A stretch of DNA of 64,000 nt from Allorhodoferax sp032337135 (GTDB taxonomy: Bacteria > Pseudomonadota > Gammaproteobacteria > Burkholderiales > Burkholderiaceae_C): assembly GCF_032337135.1 (NCBI RefSeq), contig NZ_JAVXZZ010000003.1:310001-374000 (forward strand). The letters run 5' to 3'. Below, in pieces: positions 24,042-33,521 of this stretch. The notes beneath the pieces are model-generated. The model worked only from the letters and a program-made list of their open reading frames with translations. It was not told the origin of the DNA and ran no database searches. The stretch's first letter is position 1; each line of letters begins with the position of its first letter. Position numbers and translations under genes: made by a program.

Positions 24042-24979
24042 ACGAGAAAGGACGCAGCGTGCGCGCAGCAATTCAAGGGTGGGCCATGTCGATCGTCGCC
24101 GTCGCGGTATTGACCGCGTGTGGCTCCAAGCCAGTCACCAAGGCACCGGTTGAAGACCGCGGTATGGTGACCAATGCACCGGCGCAGACCGACCCGCGCA
24201 CGCTCGCCGTGAAGCAGCCGCCGGGATTCGAGAACGCGGGCAAGCCTGGTTACTACACCATCAAACCCGGCGATACCCTGATCCGCATCGGTTTGGAGAC
24301 CGGGCAGAGTTACAAGGATATTGCCCGCTGGAACAGCCTGGACAACCCGAACAAGATTGAGGTGGGGCAGGTGATCCGTGTCGTGGCACCGGTCGAGCCA
24401 GCCAGCGCAGTGGTGGTAGGCAAGCCCGCACCGGCTCCGGTGGTGGTTGCTACGCCATTGCCTGCAGCGGCACCGGGTGCTGTGGCGCCCACGCCGGTCA
24501 AACCTGCGTCCGCTCCCGCCGCCGTCGCAGCAGCACCCGCCAAGGCTGCGTCGGCGCCTGCACCGGCGCCCGCTGCCGCTGCCCCTGTCGCCGCAGCACC
24601 GGCCAACGACGATGACCTCGGCTTTGTCTGGCCTGCCAGCGGCAACGTGGTGGCCGGCTTCGACGAGTCCAAGAACAAGGGTATCGACATCGGTGGCAAG
24701 GAAGGCGATGCCGTGGTCGCTGCCGCCGATGGCAAGGTGGTGTATGCGGGCTCCAGCCTGCGTGGCTACGGCAACCTCATCATCCTCAAGCACAACAATA
24801 CCTACCTGACCGCCTATGCCCACAACAGGGCACTGCTGGTCAAGGAGGACCAGACGGTGAAGAAGGGCCAGAAGATTGCCGAGATGGGCAACTCGGATGC
24901 CGACCGCGTGAAGCTGCACTTCGAAGTGCGCAAGCAGGGCAAGCCGGTCGATCCGGCCAAGTACCTGCCCGGCCATTGA
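24038..24979 (+). CDS. nlpD: NlpD-like murein-hydrolase activator lipoprotein
   Basis: The 313-residue protein has a lipoprotein signal ending in the lipobox LTAC (Cys28), then a LysM domain (about 68-112, YTIKPGDTLIRIGLETG). A long Ala/Pro linker and a LytM/M23 domain (about 188-313) follow. The LytM metal-binding residues are degenerate: NKGID where active peptidases have H-x-G-x-D, and KLHFEV in place of HLHFE. That is the state of E. coli NlpD, which has no hydrolase activity but activates the amidase AmiC at the septum. A GTG at 24059 with AAGGA upstream is an alternative start. Confidence 0.92.
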   Translation: MNEKGRSVRAAIQGWAMSIVAVAVLTACGSKPVTKAPVEDRGMVTNAPAQTDPRTLAVKQPPGFENAGKPGYYTIKPGDTLIRIGLETGQSYKDIARWNSLDNPNKIEVGQVIRVVAPVEPASAVVVGKPAPAPVVVATPLPAAAPGAVAPTPVKPASAPAAVAAAPAKAASAPAPAPAAAAPVAAAPANDDDLGFVWPASGNVVAGFDESKNKGIDIGGKEGDAVVAAADGKVVYAGSSLRGYGNLIILKHNNTYLTAYAHNRALLVKEDQTVKKGQKIAEMGNSDADRVKLHFEVRKQGKPVDPAKYLPGH

Positions 24980-24997
24980 ACGACGCAGGGGGGCTGC

Positions 24998-25993
24998 ATG
25001 CGCGAACAACGAAACAGTCCCCCAGCCTCGCCGAGTCCGGTGCAAGACCAGGATTTTGGTGCCAATGAACCGCTAGCCCGCGAAGATACTGGGCAGATAG
25101 CTACCAATTTGGTAGCGGAGGTGGGTGTCGGTGGGGGGTCTGATATCCCGGACTCGCTCAACGCCTACCTGCGCGGTGTGCGCAAGACGCCCTTGTTTTC
25201 ACCGCAGGAGGAGCTGGAGGCCGCTACCCGGGCCCGAGCAGGCGACGAAGCCGCTCGCCAGAGCATGATCGAGCACAACCTGCGCCTGGTCATCAGCATC
25301 GCCAAGGGGTACGCAGGGCGCGGCGTGCCGCTCGAAGACCTGATCGAAGAGGGCAATCTCGGGCTGATGGCGGCGATCGAGAAGTTCGAGCCCGAGCGCG
25401 GTTTCCGTTTTTCCACCTACGCCACCTGGTGGATCCGCCAGGCCGTGGACCGGGCCCTGAGCATGCAGGCGCGCACCGTGCGCCTGCCGGTGAATGTGGT
25501 GCGCGATCTCATGCACGTGCGTCGGGCGCGGCGTCTGCTGGAGAGCGACCCGGACCTGGTGGCGCGACGCCCGCAAGGCATCCGCAGCGAGGATATTGCC
25601 GCCTTGGTGGGCAAGGATGTGTCGGAGGTGGAGGATCTGCTGTTGCTGGGCGATCTGCCGCGCTCGCTCGACGCCGCCGTGGGCAGCGAAGAGGGCGATC
25701 CGGCCCTGCTCGACAGCCTGGTCGACGAAACGACACCCGAGCCCCAGGATGCAGCACTGGCACACGAGGTACACGATTTGCTGAACCAGTGGCTTGAACT
25801 GCTCAATGCCCGCGAGCGCGAGATCATCCGCTCGCGTTACGGGTTGGACCAGCACGAGCCGGAAACCCTGGAGAGCCTGAGCCAGCGCCTCGGGCTGACC
25901 AAGGAGCGGGTGCGGCAACTGCAGAACGAGGCCCTGGTCAAGCTGCGGCGGCGCATCGGCCGCAGCGGCGTGCAGAGCGACAACGTGCTCTGA
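24998..25993 (+). CDS. rpoS: RNA polymerase sigma factor RpoS
   Basis: This 331-residue group 2 sigma factor drives general stress and stationary-phase transcription. Region 1.2 starts near DSLNAYLRGV. Region 2 (EHNLRLVISIAKGYAGRGVPLEDLIEEGN, then FRFSTYATWWIRQAVDRAL) and region 4 (LTKERVRQLQNEAL) are complete. The divergent first 45 residues include a stretch (about residues 24-40) encoded by a copy of a dispersed DNA repeat. The rpoS promoter probably lies within nlpD as in relatives, but I cannot identify it. Another copy of the repeat follows the stop. Confidence 0.96.
   Translation: MREQRNSPPASPSPVQDQDFGANEPLAREDTGQIATNLVAEVGVGGGSDIPDSLNAYLRGVRKTPLFSPQEELEAATRARAGDEAARQSMIEHNLRLVISIAKGYAGRGVPLEDLIEEGNLGLMAAIEKFEPERGFRFSTYATWWIRQAVDRALSMQARTVRLPVNVVRDLMHVRRARRLLESDPDLVARRPQGIRSEDIAALVGKDVSEVEDLLLLGDLPRSLDAAVGSEEGDPALLDSLVDETTPEPQDAALAHEVHDLLNQWLELLNAREREIIRSRYGLDQHEPETLESLSQRLGLTKERVRQLQNEALVKLRRRIGRSGVQSDNVL
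25053..25117 (+). repeat. Dispersed repeat copy B, inside rpoS
   Basis: TAGCCCGC (25074-25081), 15 bases, then GGCAGATAGCTAC-type right half and an AGCTAC-N7-GTAGCG hairpin (25099-25117, perfect arms GCTACC/GGTAGC). The distance from TAGCCCGC to the hairpin equals that in copy C at 26031-26075. The left end (TTTTGG at 25053) is displaced by 10 bases. It encodes part of the variable RpoS N-terminus. Confidence 0.6.
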
Positions 25994-26020
25994 TCGCCCC
26001 TGGATCCTGTTCTTTTGGCA

Positions 26021-26075
26021 TTTTTGGCCTGTAGCCCGCACAGAACAAGGGCAGGCAGCTATGCGTTGCATAGCG
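26021..26075 (+). repeat. Dispersed repeat copy C, downstream of rpoS
   Basis: TTTTTGGCCTGTAGCCCGC, a 16-base middle, CAGCTAT (26056-26062), 7 bases and ATAGCG (26070-26075). The 3' part can form a CGCTAT-type hairpin. There is no T run after it, so it is not a canonical terminator. It lies between the convergent ends of rpoS and the acyl-CoA dehydrogenase gene. Confidence 0.7.
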
Positions 26076-26099
26076 CCTGTCGCGTTTTCGCGCCGTGCT

Positions 26100-27374
<1,275 letters not shown>

Positions 27375-27411
27375 GGCAGATCCTTCCTGAGAAAAATGGG
27401 GGTAGTGGCGC

Positions 27412-28497
27412 CTAGGCCTTCTGGGCAAATGACCAGGCCATCTGGGCCAGGGGGCGGGCACCGGCGGCCGAGCTCACGGCCTGCGCGCTGGAGGCCGTGC
27501 CCGCTTCCACGCGCTTGGCAATGCCTTGCAGAATGGCGGCAATGCGGAACATGTTGTAGGCCATGTAGAAGTTCCAGTCAGCCAGCAGCTGTTCGGGCTG
27601 CGCCAGCTGGGTCTGGGCGCAATAGCGTTCGATGTAGGCTTCTTCGGTGGGTATGCCCAGCGCTTGCCAGTCCAGTCCGGCAATGCCGCGGAACGCCCCT
27701 GGAGGAATGTGCCAGGCCATGCAGTGGTAGCTAAAGTCGGCCAGCGGGTGGCCCAGGGTGGACAGTTCCCAGTCCAGGATGGCAATCACCCGCGGTTCCT
27801 GGGCGTCGAACATCAGGTTGTCCAGCCGGTAATCACCGTGCACGATGGAGACCATGCGGTCATCGCGCGCCATGGGGGGGATGTGTGCCGGCAGCCATTC
27901 CATGAGCTTGTCCATCTCAGGGATAGGCTGGGTGATGGAAGCCTGGTACTGCTTGCTCCAGCGGCCGATCTGGCGCTCGAAGTAGTTCCCGCTCTTGCCG
28001 TAGTCGGCCAGACCGATGGCGGCGAAATCCACCCGGTGCAGGGCCGAGATCACACGGTTCATCTCCCAGTAGATGTCGGCGCGTTGCTGCGTCGTCATAT
28101 CGGGCAGCGACTGGTCCCACATGACGCGCCCGGCCATGAACTCCATGACGTAGAAGGCGCGGCCGATGACCGACTCGTCATCACACAGGCAGAGCATCCG
28201 CGGCACGGGTACGTCGGTCTGGCCCAGGCCACGCATGACCGCATACTCGCGTTCGATGGCGTGGGCGGAAGGCAGAAGCTTGGCCACGGGGCCGGGCTTG
28301 GCCCGCATGACATAGGTCTTGGCAGGTGTGATCAGCTTGTAGGTGGGGTTGGACTGGCCACCCTTGAACAGCTCAACCGTGAGCGGGCCGCCATAGCCCG
28401 GTAGGTTTGCCTCCAGCCAGCGCGAGAGTGCGTCACTGTCGAATTGGTGGGATGCAGGAACGGCACGCGTGCCAATGAAATGGTCGAAGTCAGACAT
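27412..28497 (-). CDS. Kinase-like phosphotransferase (APH family, ACAD10/11-associated)
   Basis: This 361-residue aminoglycoside-phosphotransferase-fold protein has the catalytic loop VHGDYRLDNLMFD (Brenner-type HGDxxxxN) and the metal-binding ILDWELSTLG. It is very unlikely to be an antibiotic resistance enzyme. Proteins of this subgroup pair with acyl-CoA dehydrogenases, and in mammalian ACAD10/11 the equivalent domain phosphorylates 4-hydroxyacyl-CoA before the dehydrogenase removes the phosphate. The gene order supports such coupling; this is inference. No clear Shine-Dalgarno sequence precedes the ATG. Confidence 0.87.
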   Translation of the reverse strand: MSDFDHFIGTRAVPASHQFDSDALSRWLEANLPGYGGPLTVELFKGGQSNPTYKLITPAKTYVMRAKPGPVAKLLPSAHAIEREYAVMRGLGQTDVPVPRMLCLCDDESVIGRAFYVMEFMAGRVMWDQSLPDMTTQQRADIYWEMNRVISALHRVDFAAIGLADYGKSGNYFERQIGRWSKQYQASITQPIPEMDKLMEWLPAHIPPMARDDRMVSIVHGDYRLDNLMFDAQEPRVIAILDWELSTLGHPLADFSYHCMAWHIPPGAFRGIAGLDWQALGIPTEEAYIERYCAQTQLAQPEQLLADWNFYMAYNMFRIAAILQGIAKRVEAGTASSAQAVSSAAGARPLAQMAWSFAQKA

Positions 28498-28525
28498 GTG
28501 GGATGGACAGATGTGACAGGTGAAT

Positions 28526-29245
28526 TCAGTTGTCCGCGTCGATCAGACGCATGAGGCGTTCACGGTCGCGGATGACCAGGCCACCGGGTTCGATGCGGAT
28601 GATGTCTTCGCGCTCCATGGCCTTGAGCTCCTGGTTCACGCGCTGGCGCGATGCGCCCAGCAGTTGCGCCAGTTCCTCCTGTGCCAAGGTCAGTCCGATG
28701 CGGACCTCGTCCGGGTCGCTCAGCGAGGGCACTCCATAGCTGCGTGCCAGGTGGATGAGTTGTTTGGCAAGGCGTGCGCGCAGGGGCAGGGTGTTGAGGT
28801 CTTCCACCAGACCGTAGAGCTGGCGGATGCGTCGGGCGTTCAGGCGCAGCAACGCTTCGTACAGCTCGGTGTGCTGGGTCAGGATCTTCTTGAAGTCGGC
28901 CTTGGCCACGGCCAGGATGGTGGTGTCGCCATGGGCGTAGGCGTCGTGGGTGCGCCGGTCACCGTCGAAGATGGAGACGTCGCCGAACCAGATGCCGGGT
29001 TCGACATAGGTCAGGGTGATCTGCTTGCCGCTGATGGAGGTGGAACTGACCCGCACGGCGCCCTTGGCACAGGCGATCCACTCCTCTGGAGGTTCGCCAC
29101 GGGCAGCGATCAGCGTGCCATCGGCATAGCGACGTACGTACGAGCAGCGCAGGATATCGTGACGCAGCGAGGGGGAAAGGGTCGAAAACCAGCGACCGGC
29201 ATTGATTGCAGATCGTTCTTCGTTGGTGAGAATCGGGTCATCCAT
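28526..29245 (-). CDS. Crp/Fnr family transcriptional regulator
   Basis: This 239-residue regulator has an N-terminal cyclic-nucleotide-type beta barrel (about 30-145) and a C-terminal winged helix with recognition region LAQEELAQLLGASRQRVNQEL. The iron-sulphur cysteines of Fnr are absent, so it is not an oxygen sensor of that type. The ligand cannot be stated. It lies 28 bp upstream of the phosphotransferase/dehydrogenase genes on the same strand and may be co-transcribed with them and regulate them. The ATG at 29245 is preferred over a TTG two codons upstream. Confidence 0.9.
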   Translation of the reverse strand: MDDPILTNEERSAINAGRWFSTLSPSLRHDILRCSYVRRYADGTLIAARGEPPEEWIACAKGAVRVSSTSISGKQITLTYVEPGIWFGDVSIFDGDRRTHDAYAHGDTTILAVAKADFKKILTQHTELYEALLRLNARRIRQLYGLVEDLNTLPLRARLAKQLIHLARSYGVPSLSDPDEVRIGLTLAQEELAQLLGASRQRVNQELKAMEREDIIRIEPGGLVIRDRERLMRLIDADN

Positions 29246-29439
29246 AGTCAATGTTTCACAAGGCCTTGCGCAGCAGTCGCTGCAAAGTGGTGGTTCCAGC
29301 GCGAATCAGTATGCAGGGCAAAGCCATTGTGCGCCAGTGCAGGCAGATCCGCTGTCGCATGGGTGCCTGATGACGCGGCCAAAAATGGGCTTGTCAGGTG
29401 CGTAACTGCGCCGAGGCATATGCGAGAATCGGCGCAGAT

Positions 29440-31335
29440 ATGAGCTCGGTGCGCAGATTGATCGGGGGTTGGTTCTCAGTGTTGGCAATGGTGGCCGGGT
29501 CGGCACATGCCTTGTCACTGGGGAAGTTGCGGGGCGCAGCGATCTTGGGCCAGCCTTTGGATATTTCAGTCGCGGTGCAGTTCGCTGCCGAAGACGACCC
29601 CGCGGCGCAGTGCGTCGGTGCCGACGTGCTCTTTGGCGATGCCATGGTCGAGGCGTCTGCTGTGGTGGTGCGCTTGCTGCCAGGTGCGCCGGGCGCAAGC
29701 AGCGTGTCGGTAACGGTGCGGCGACCTGTGGATGAGCCCGTGGTGACGGTCTACCTGCGTGCCGGGTGCAGAACCGCTGTGTCCCGCAAGTACGTCCTGC
29801 TCTCCGAGCTGGTGAGCGAAGCGCTGCCGCCGATCCGGACGCCAGACCCAGCCGCGATCGCGCTGCCGAAGCTGAGCCAACCCGCTCCCGCCGCCCCAGT
29901 GGCGAGCGTCAAAGCGCCGGAAAAGCGCACTCGGCCGGTGCGGGCTGAACCCACTCCATCCACTGCATCGGGCCAGGCATTTGCAGAGCCTTCAGGCGCC
30001 AATCCGGATACGTCGCAAGCGAGGTCGAAAAAAGCGCCTGTGTTGCGTGCGCCCGATGGCCACCGATTGGCAGAACAGCCGACCGTTGCGCAGCGCAGTG
30101 GGCCTCGACTCAAGCTCACACCGCTTGATCTTTCCAAGGACTGGGATCCCAGCCTGCGGTTTTCGAACGAACTCTCTGCATTGGCTGATGCGCCAGATAC
30201 TGCCCAACGGGCGCAGGCGCAGGCTTTGTGGCGTGCCATCCAGGCCAGCCCGGAGGACATCCTGCGGGAGAGCGCACAACGCGTCGCGTTGGAGAAGGAG
30301 TTGTCCGAGCTCACGCGCATGAGTCAGGCCAACCAGCAGTCGATTGCCGAGTTGACACTGGCTTTGCGCAAGGCACAGGACGGACGCATGGCCAACCCGG
30401 CATTGTTTGTTCTGTTGGCCCTGCTGGTGGTATGCGGTGCAGTGTTGGCCGTGCGCATGCGCCGGCCGGATGGCGGGGGAGGCCCCTGGTGGATGGGGCG
30501 CGGCAACGAGGCCGCTGACAGTGGATTGCGCCCCGACCCGTTATCCAACCGCGACTGGGCGCCATCCTCAGCCCCCATTGCGCCCACTGGCACCGGGCCG
30601 GTTGAGCAGAATACGGCTAGCGCAGCTGCTGGGGTAGCGGCCGAAGCGGCTGCATCGACAGGCGTGGGGCCCGGTGGTGTGTCGGGGCCAGCGGCTTCCA
30701 AGCAGGCTGAGGTCTCGTTCCGACCTTCCGATTTCGCCAACAGCGTGACCGGTGCATTGCGATCCATCAATACCCAGGAAATGCTCGATGTGCGTCAGCA
30801 GGCAGAGTTTTTCCTGGCACTGGGTCAGCTCGATGAAGCGGCCAGCTTGCTGCAATCTGCCCTGAGTCATAGCAGCGAGTCCAATCCCCACATCTACCTG
30901 GATCTGCTCGCCCTGATGCATCGGCTGGGACGCAGGGACGAATACCAGAACGTGCGCGAGTCTTTCATGGCCCGGTATACGGGCTTGGTTCCGGCCTTTG
31001 GTGATTTCGAGCAGCCCAGCAGCGGCCTGCTGGATTACCCTGGGATCGCCCATGCGCTGGCCGAAGCTTGGCCGTCTCGGTATGCATTGGAGTACATCGA
31101 GCAATGCTTGGTTCGAGAGCCGGCAGACCCTGCGGACCACGGATTCGAATTGGAAGCCTTTCGCGAGTTGCTGCTGTTGCATGCCATGCTGGCACACATG
31201 CAACCCACGGCACCGGAGCCGGGGCGCAGCCGCCCGGCGTTCAGGTCGTTGCCGGCGAGCGAACGGCCTGTTGCAGGCGCGCTTCGTTCGGGAGGCCGCA
31301 CCACGGTGACCACGCTGGACCTGGATTTGTCCTGA
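29440..31335 (+). CDS. FimV-like peptidoglycan/polar organisation protein
   Basis: The protein has 631 residues. A signal peptide (residues 1-26, ending AHALS) leads into the FimV N-terminal domain (LGKLRGAAILGQPLDISV). A Pro/Ala-rich region, a periplasmic coiled coil (about 270-320) and a membrane helix (about 326-343, NPALFVLLALLVVCGAVLAV) follow. A cytoplasmic part ends in a TPR-like FimV C-terminal domain (QAEFFLALGQLDEAASLLQ). FimV/HubP proteins organise type IV pili and the cell pole. No LysM motif is obvious, which is shorter than Pseudomonas FimV. A GAGAAT hexamer lies 10 nt before the ATG. Confidence 0.85.
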   Translation: MSSVRRLIGGWFSVLAMVAGSAHALSLGKLRGAAILGQPLDISVAVQFAAEDDPAAQCVGADVLFGDAMVEASAVVVRLLPGAPGASSVSVTVRRPVDEPVVTVYLRAGCRTAVSRKYVLLSELVSEALPPIRTPDPAAIALPKLSQPAPAAPVASVKAPEKRTRPVRAEPTPSTASGQAFAEPSGANPDTSQARSKKAPVLRAPDGHRLAEQPTVAQRSGPRLKLTPLDLSKDWDPSLRFSNELSALADAPDTAQRAQAQALWRAIQASPEDILRESAQRVALEKELSELTRMSQANQQSIAELTLALRKAQDGRMANPALFVLLALLVVCGAVLAVRMRRPDGGGGPWWMGRGNEAADSGLRPDPLSNRDWAPSSAPIAPTGTGPVEQNTASAAAGVAAEAAASTGVGPGGVSGPAASKQAEVSFRPSDFANSVTGALRSINTQEMLDVRQQAEFFLALGQLDEAASLLQSALSHSSESNPHIYLDLLALMHRLGRRDEYQNVRESFMARYTGLVPAFGDFEQPSSGLLDYPGIAHALAEAWPSRYALEYIEQCLVREPADPADHGFELEAFRELLLLHAMLAHMQPTAPEPGRSRPAFRSLPASERPVAGALRSGGRTTVTTLDLDLS

Positions 31336-31374
31336 ACCGTGTGCGAACCCGGTCTCGTCCGCTGTGGACGGGAT

Positions 31375-32382
31375 CTATCGCAGTACCTGTAAGGCTCCGG
31401 GATTGACGATGTTGGTTGGCGTTCCGCGGATGAAGCTCACCACATTGTCAAACGCCGTGCTGAACATCGATTCATAGTTGTCCGCTTCGACGTAGCCGAT
31501 GTGCGGTGTGCAGATGCAATTTTCCAATCGCAGCAGCGCATGTCCCTGCAGGATCGGTTCGTTCTCGAATACGTCCACCGCTGCCATTCCGGGGCGACCG
31601 CGGTTAAGCGCGGCGAGCAGGGCATCCGGCCCGATCAGGTCGGGGTGTGCGGTGTTGACCAGCATGGCGGTCGGCTTCATGGTGTTCAGCAATTCCTGAC
31701 TGACGATGTGCCGGGTGCTTTCGCTCAGGCGCAGGTGCAGCGAGACCACGTCACAGTGGCCAAAGAATTCTTCGCAGCTGGAAGCAATCATGTGCCCGTC
31801 GGCCAGTGCCGCATTGCGCGACTCGGTGCTGCCCCAGACGTACACGCCCATGCCGAAGGCACGTGCATAGCCAGCAACCAAGCGGCCAACGCGGCCATAA
31901 CCCCATACGCCCATGGACTTGCCACGCAAGGTCTGTCCAATTCCGAAATTGACCGGCATGGCACTCGACTTGAGACCTGCCTGCTGCCAGGCACCGTGCT
32001 TGAGGTTGCCGATGTACTGTGGCAGGCGCCGCATGGCCGCCATGGTCAGCGCCCAGGTCAGCTCGGCAACGGCTGTGGGGTCTTCCAGGCCCTCAGCCAC
32101 GGCGATACCTTTCTGGGTGCAGGCCTGCACGTCAACGAAATCGCCCGTACGCCCGGTAAGGGCGATCAGCTTGAGCCGAGGCAGCTTGTCCAGCAACTGC
32201 CGGTTGATGTGGGTGCGTTCACGGTTGAGGACGATGACGTCAGCATCTTTCAACCGTACCGAGAGCTGTCCGATCCCCTTGACAGTATTGGTATACACCT
32301 TGGCCTGGTAGGCGTCCAACTTAGCAGCACAGTTCAGCTTGCGCACCGCATCTTGATAGTCGTCCAGAATGACAATGTTCAT
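31375..32382 (-). CDS. D-isomer-specific 2-hydroxyacid dehydrogenase family protein
   Basis: This 335-residue NAD-dependent oxidoreductase has a Rossmann domain starting GVWGYGRVGRLVAGYA (GxGxxG). The catalytic triad positions are present: Arg in SLHLRLSE, Glu in AVDVFENEP and His in CTPHIGY. Substrate loops resemble phosphoglycerate or glyoxylate/hydroxypyruvate reductase-like enzymes but lack the ACT domain of SerA. The start has CACAAT exactly six bases upstream and no Shine-Dalgarno sequence. It lies 43 bp after the small lexA-linked gene on the same strand. Confidence 0.9.
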   Translation of the reverse strand: MNIVILDDYQDAVRKLNCAAKLDAYQAKVYTNTVKGIGQLSVRLKDADVIVLNRERTHINRQLLDKLPRLKLIALTGRTGDFVDVQACTQKGIAVAEGLEDPTAVAELTWALTMAAMRRLPQYIGNLKHGAWQQAGLKSSAMPVNFGIGQTLRGKSMGVWGYGRVGRLVAGYARAFGMGVYVWGSTESRNAALADGHMIASSCEEFFGHCDVVSLHLRLSESTRHIVSQELLNTMKPTAMLVNTAHPDLIGPDALLAALNRGRPGMAAVDVFENEPILQGHALLRLENCICTPHIGYVEADNYESMFSTAFDNVVSFIRGTPTNIVNPGALQVLR

Positions 32383-32394
32383 CCCCCGATTGTG
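32380..32394 (-). promoter_or_regulatory. Leaderless-type promoter for the hydroxyacid dehydrogenase
   Basis: On the minus strand CACAAT (32394-32389) is followed by six bases (32388-32383) and the ATG at 32382. The layout is identical to those of uvrC and pgsA. Confidence 0.5.
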
Positions 32395-32425
32395 CCCTGA
32401 ACACAGTCGTGGACGGGGTGTCGAC

Positions 32426-32752
32426 TCAGGCCGTTTCTAGGGCGGTCAATCGATCCAGTTCCGCACAGATCTCCGAAAACTTGCCCACCATGACCACGCG
32501 TCCCAAGGTACGTGCGCTGCCGTTGCTGGCAGTTTCCCATTCGATGATGCGGGTTGAAGGAGTGCGTGCAGCATGTGCGCGCGGTGCAACGCAGGTTCGA
32601 GCTGTGGGCAGGGAAGTGATGGTTCCGTTGCAGGCTGCAGTGGCCGTAACGGGCGCCGAAGAGATTCGAGGCAAGGCTGGGCGCTCCAAGCCTGGCCGAC
32701 GGTGCCAATGCGCCATGCACAGGCGCAACCATTGGGAAAACAAGCGGGTCAT
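32426..32752 (-). CDS. Small hypothetical protein downstream of lexA
   Basis: The gene encodes 108 residues and starts 17 bp after the lexA stop, with AGGA about 8 nt before the ATG, so it is probably co-transcribed with lexA and would be under SOS control. The N-terminal half is basic with many Arg and Trp. The C-terminal part, VVMVGKFSEICAELDRLTAL, looks like an amphipathic helix. I recognise no family. In other bacteria this position can hold a division inhibitor such as SulA, but I see no sequence evidence for that here. Confidence 0.6.
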   Translation of the reverse strand: MTRLFSQWLRLCMAHWHRRPGLERPALPRISSAPVTATAACNGTITSLPTARTCVAPRAHAARTPSTRIIEWETASNGSARTLGRVVMVGKFSEICAELDRLTALETA

Positions 32753-32769
32753 GCGGGTAGTCCTGTCGG

Positions 32770-33444
32770 TTACATCAAGATGGTGTTGCGGATGAGGCCG
32801 ACGGCGCGGCCTTCGATTTCGAACTGGTCACCGGGCATGACCACGATCGGGCGGTAGTCGGGGTTTTCGGGCAGGAGTTCGATCGAATCCTTGTTGCGTC
32901 GGTAGCGCTTGACCGTGACCTCTTCTCCCAGGCGCGCCACCACGATCTGCCCATTTTTGGCGTCCTTGCAGGTCTGCACGGCCAGCAGGTCGCCGTCCAT
33001 GATGCCGGCGTCACGCATGGACATGCCACGCACGCGCAACAGGTAGTCGGGGCGGTGGGCGAACAAGCTGGCCTCTACGAAGTAGCTCTGGTCCACGTGC
33101 TCCTGCGCCAGAATGGGGGAGCCAGCGGCCACGCGACCCACCAGGGGGAGTGTCAACTGCGACAGGCCGGGAATCGGGAGGGAGAACTGCTTGAGCCGTG
33201 AGGTCTGCATCGAATGCAGTGCTGTGCCGGTAAGGCGGATACCGCGCGAGGTACCGCTCACGAGTTCGATCACACCCTTGCGCGCCAGGGCCTGCAGGTG
33301 CTCTTCCGCTGCGTTGGCAGAGCGAAAGCCCAGTTGCGAGGCAATTTCGGCGCGGGTAGGGGGGGAGCCGGTCTCGGCGATGGCGGACTGGATGAGTTCC
33401 AGGATTTCCTGCTGGCGCGCGGTAAGCTTGGGTGTGTCAGGCAT
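32770..33444 (-). CDS. lexA: LexA repressor
   Basis: This 224-residue SOS repressor has an N-terminal winged helix (residues about 1-70, TRAEIASQLGFRSANAAEEHL as recognition region) and a C-terminal S24 peptidase domain. The self-cleavage site is Ala107-Gly108 in VAAGSP, and the catalytic dyad is Ser142 (RGMSMRDAG) with Lys179 (EVTVKRY). AGGAG lies about 12 nt before the ATG at 33444. A perfect SOS box and a second imperfect one lie immediately upstream, so it represses itself. Confidence 0.97.
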   Translation of the reverse strand: MPDTPKLTARQQEILELIQSAIAETGSPPTRAEIASQLGFRSANAAEEHLQALARKGVIELVSGTSRGIRLTGTALHSMQTSRLKQFSLPIPGLSQLTLPLVGRVAAGSPILAQEHVDQSYFVEASLFAHRPDYLLRVRGMSMRDAGIMDGDLLAVQTCKDAKNGQIVVARLGEEVTVKRYRRNKDSIELLPENPDYRPIVVMPGDQFEIEGRAVGLIRNTILM

Positions 33445-33465
33445 CAATTTTGGCTCCTGTGGTTA

Positions 33466-33481
33466 CTGTGAATTTAAACAG
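33466..33481. promoter_or_regulatory. SOS box (LexA operator), perfect
   Basis: CTGT (33466-33469), eight bases GAATTTAA, then ACAG (33478-33481) match the CTGT-N8-ACAG consensus. It lies 22 bp upstream of the lexA start and 41 bp upstream of the divergent asparaginase start. Confidence 0.9.
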
Positions 33482-33484
33482 TAA

Positions 33485-33500
33485 CTGTAATTCTATTCAG
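33485..33500. promoter_or_regulatory. Second SOS box, one mismatch
   Basis: CTGT (33485-33488), eight AT-rich bases, then TCAG (33497-33500) differ from the consensus at one position. The two boxes are 19 bp apart centre to centre, close to two helical turns, so two LexA dimers could bind on the same face. This copy is only 22 bp from the asparaginase ATG. Confidence 0.65.
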
Positions 33501-33521
33501 TATTTTCAAAAAGGCAAGCGC

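Noticed and set aside
24600..24979. Active M23 murein endopeptidase
   Set aside because: The zinc-binding His of both HxGxD and HLHFE motifs are replaced (NKGID and KLHFE), as in the inactive amidase activator NlpD.
27412..28497. Aminoglycoside resistance gene
   Set aside because: The phosphotransferase fold is shared, but the protein belongs to the group paired with acyl-CoA dehydrogenases and sits beside one.
33441..33465. TTTTGGCTCCTG upstream of lexA resembling the left end of the dispersed repeat
   Set aside because: No CAGCTAT or hairpin follows at the fixed distance; the match is short and includes the lexA Shine-Dalgarno sequence.
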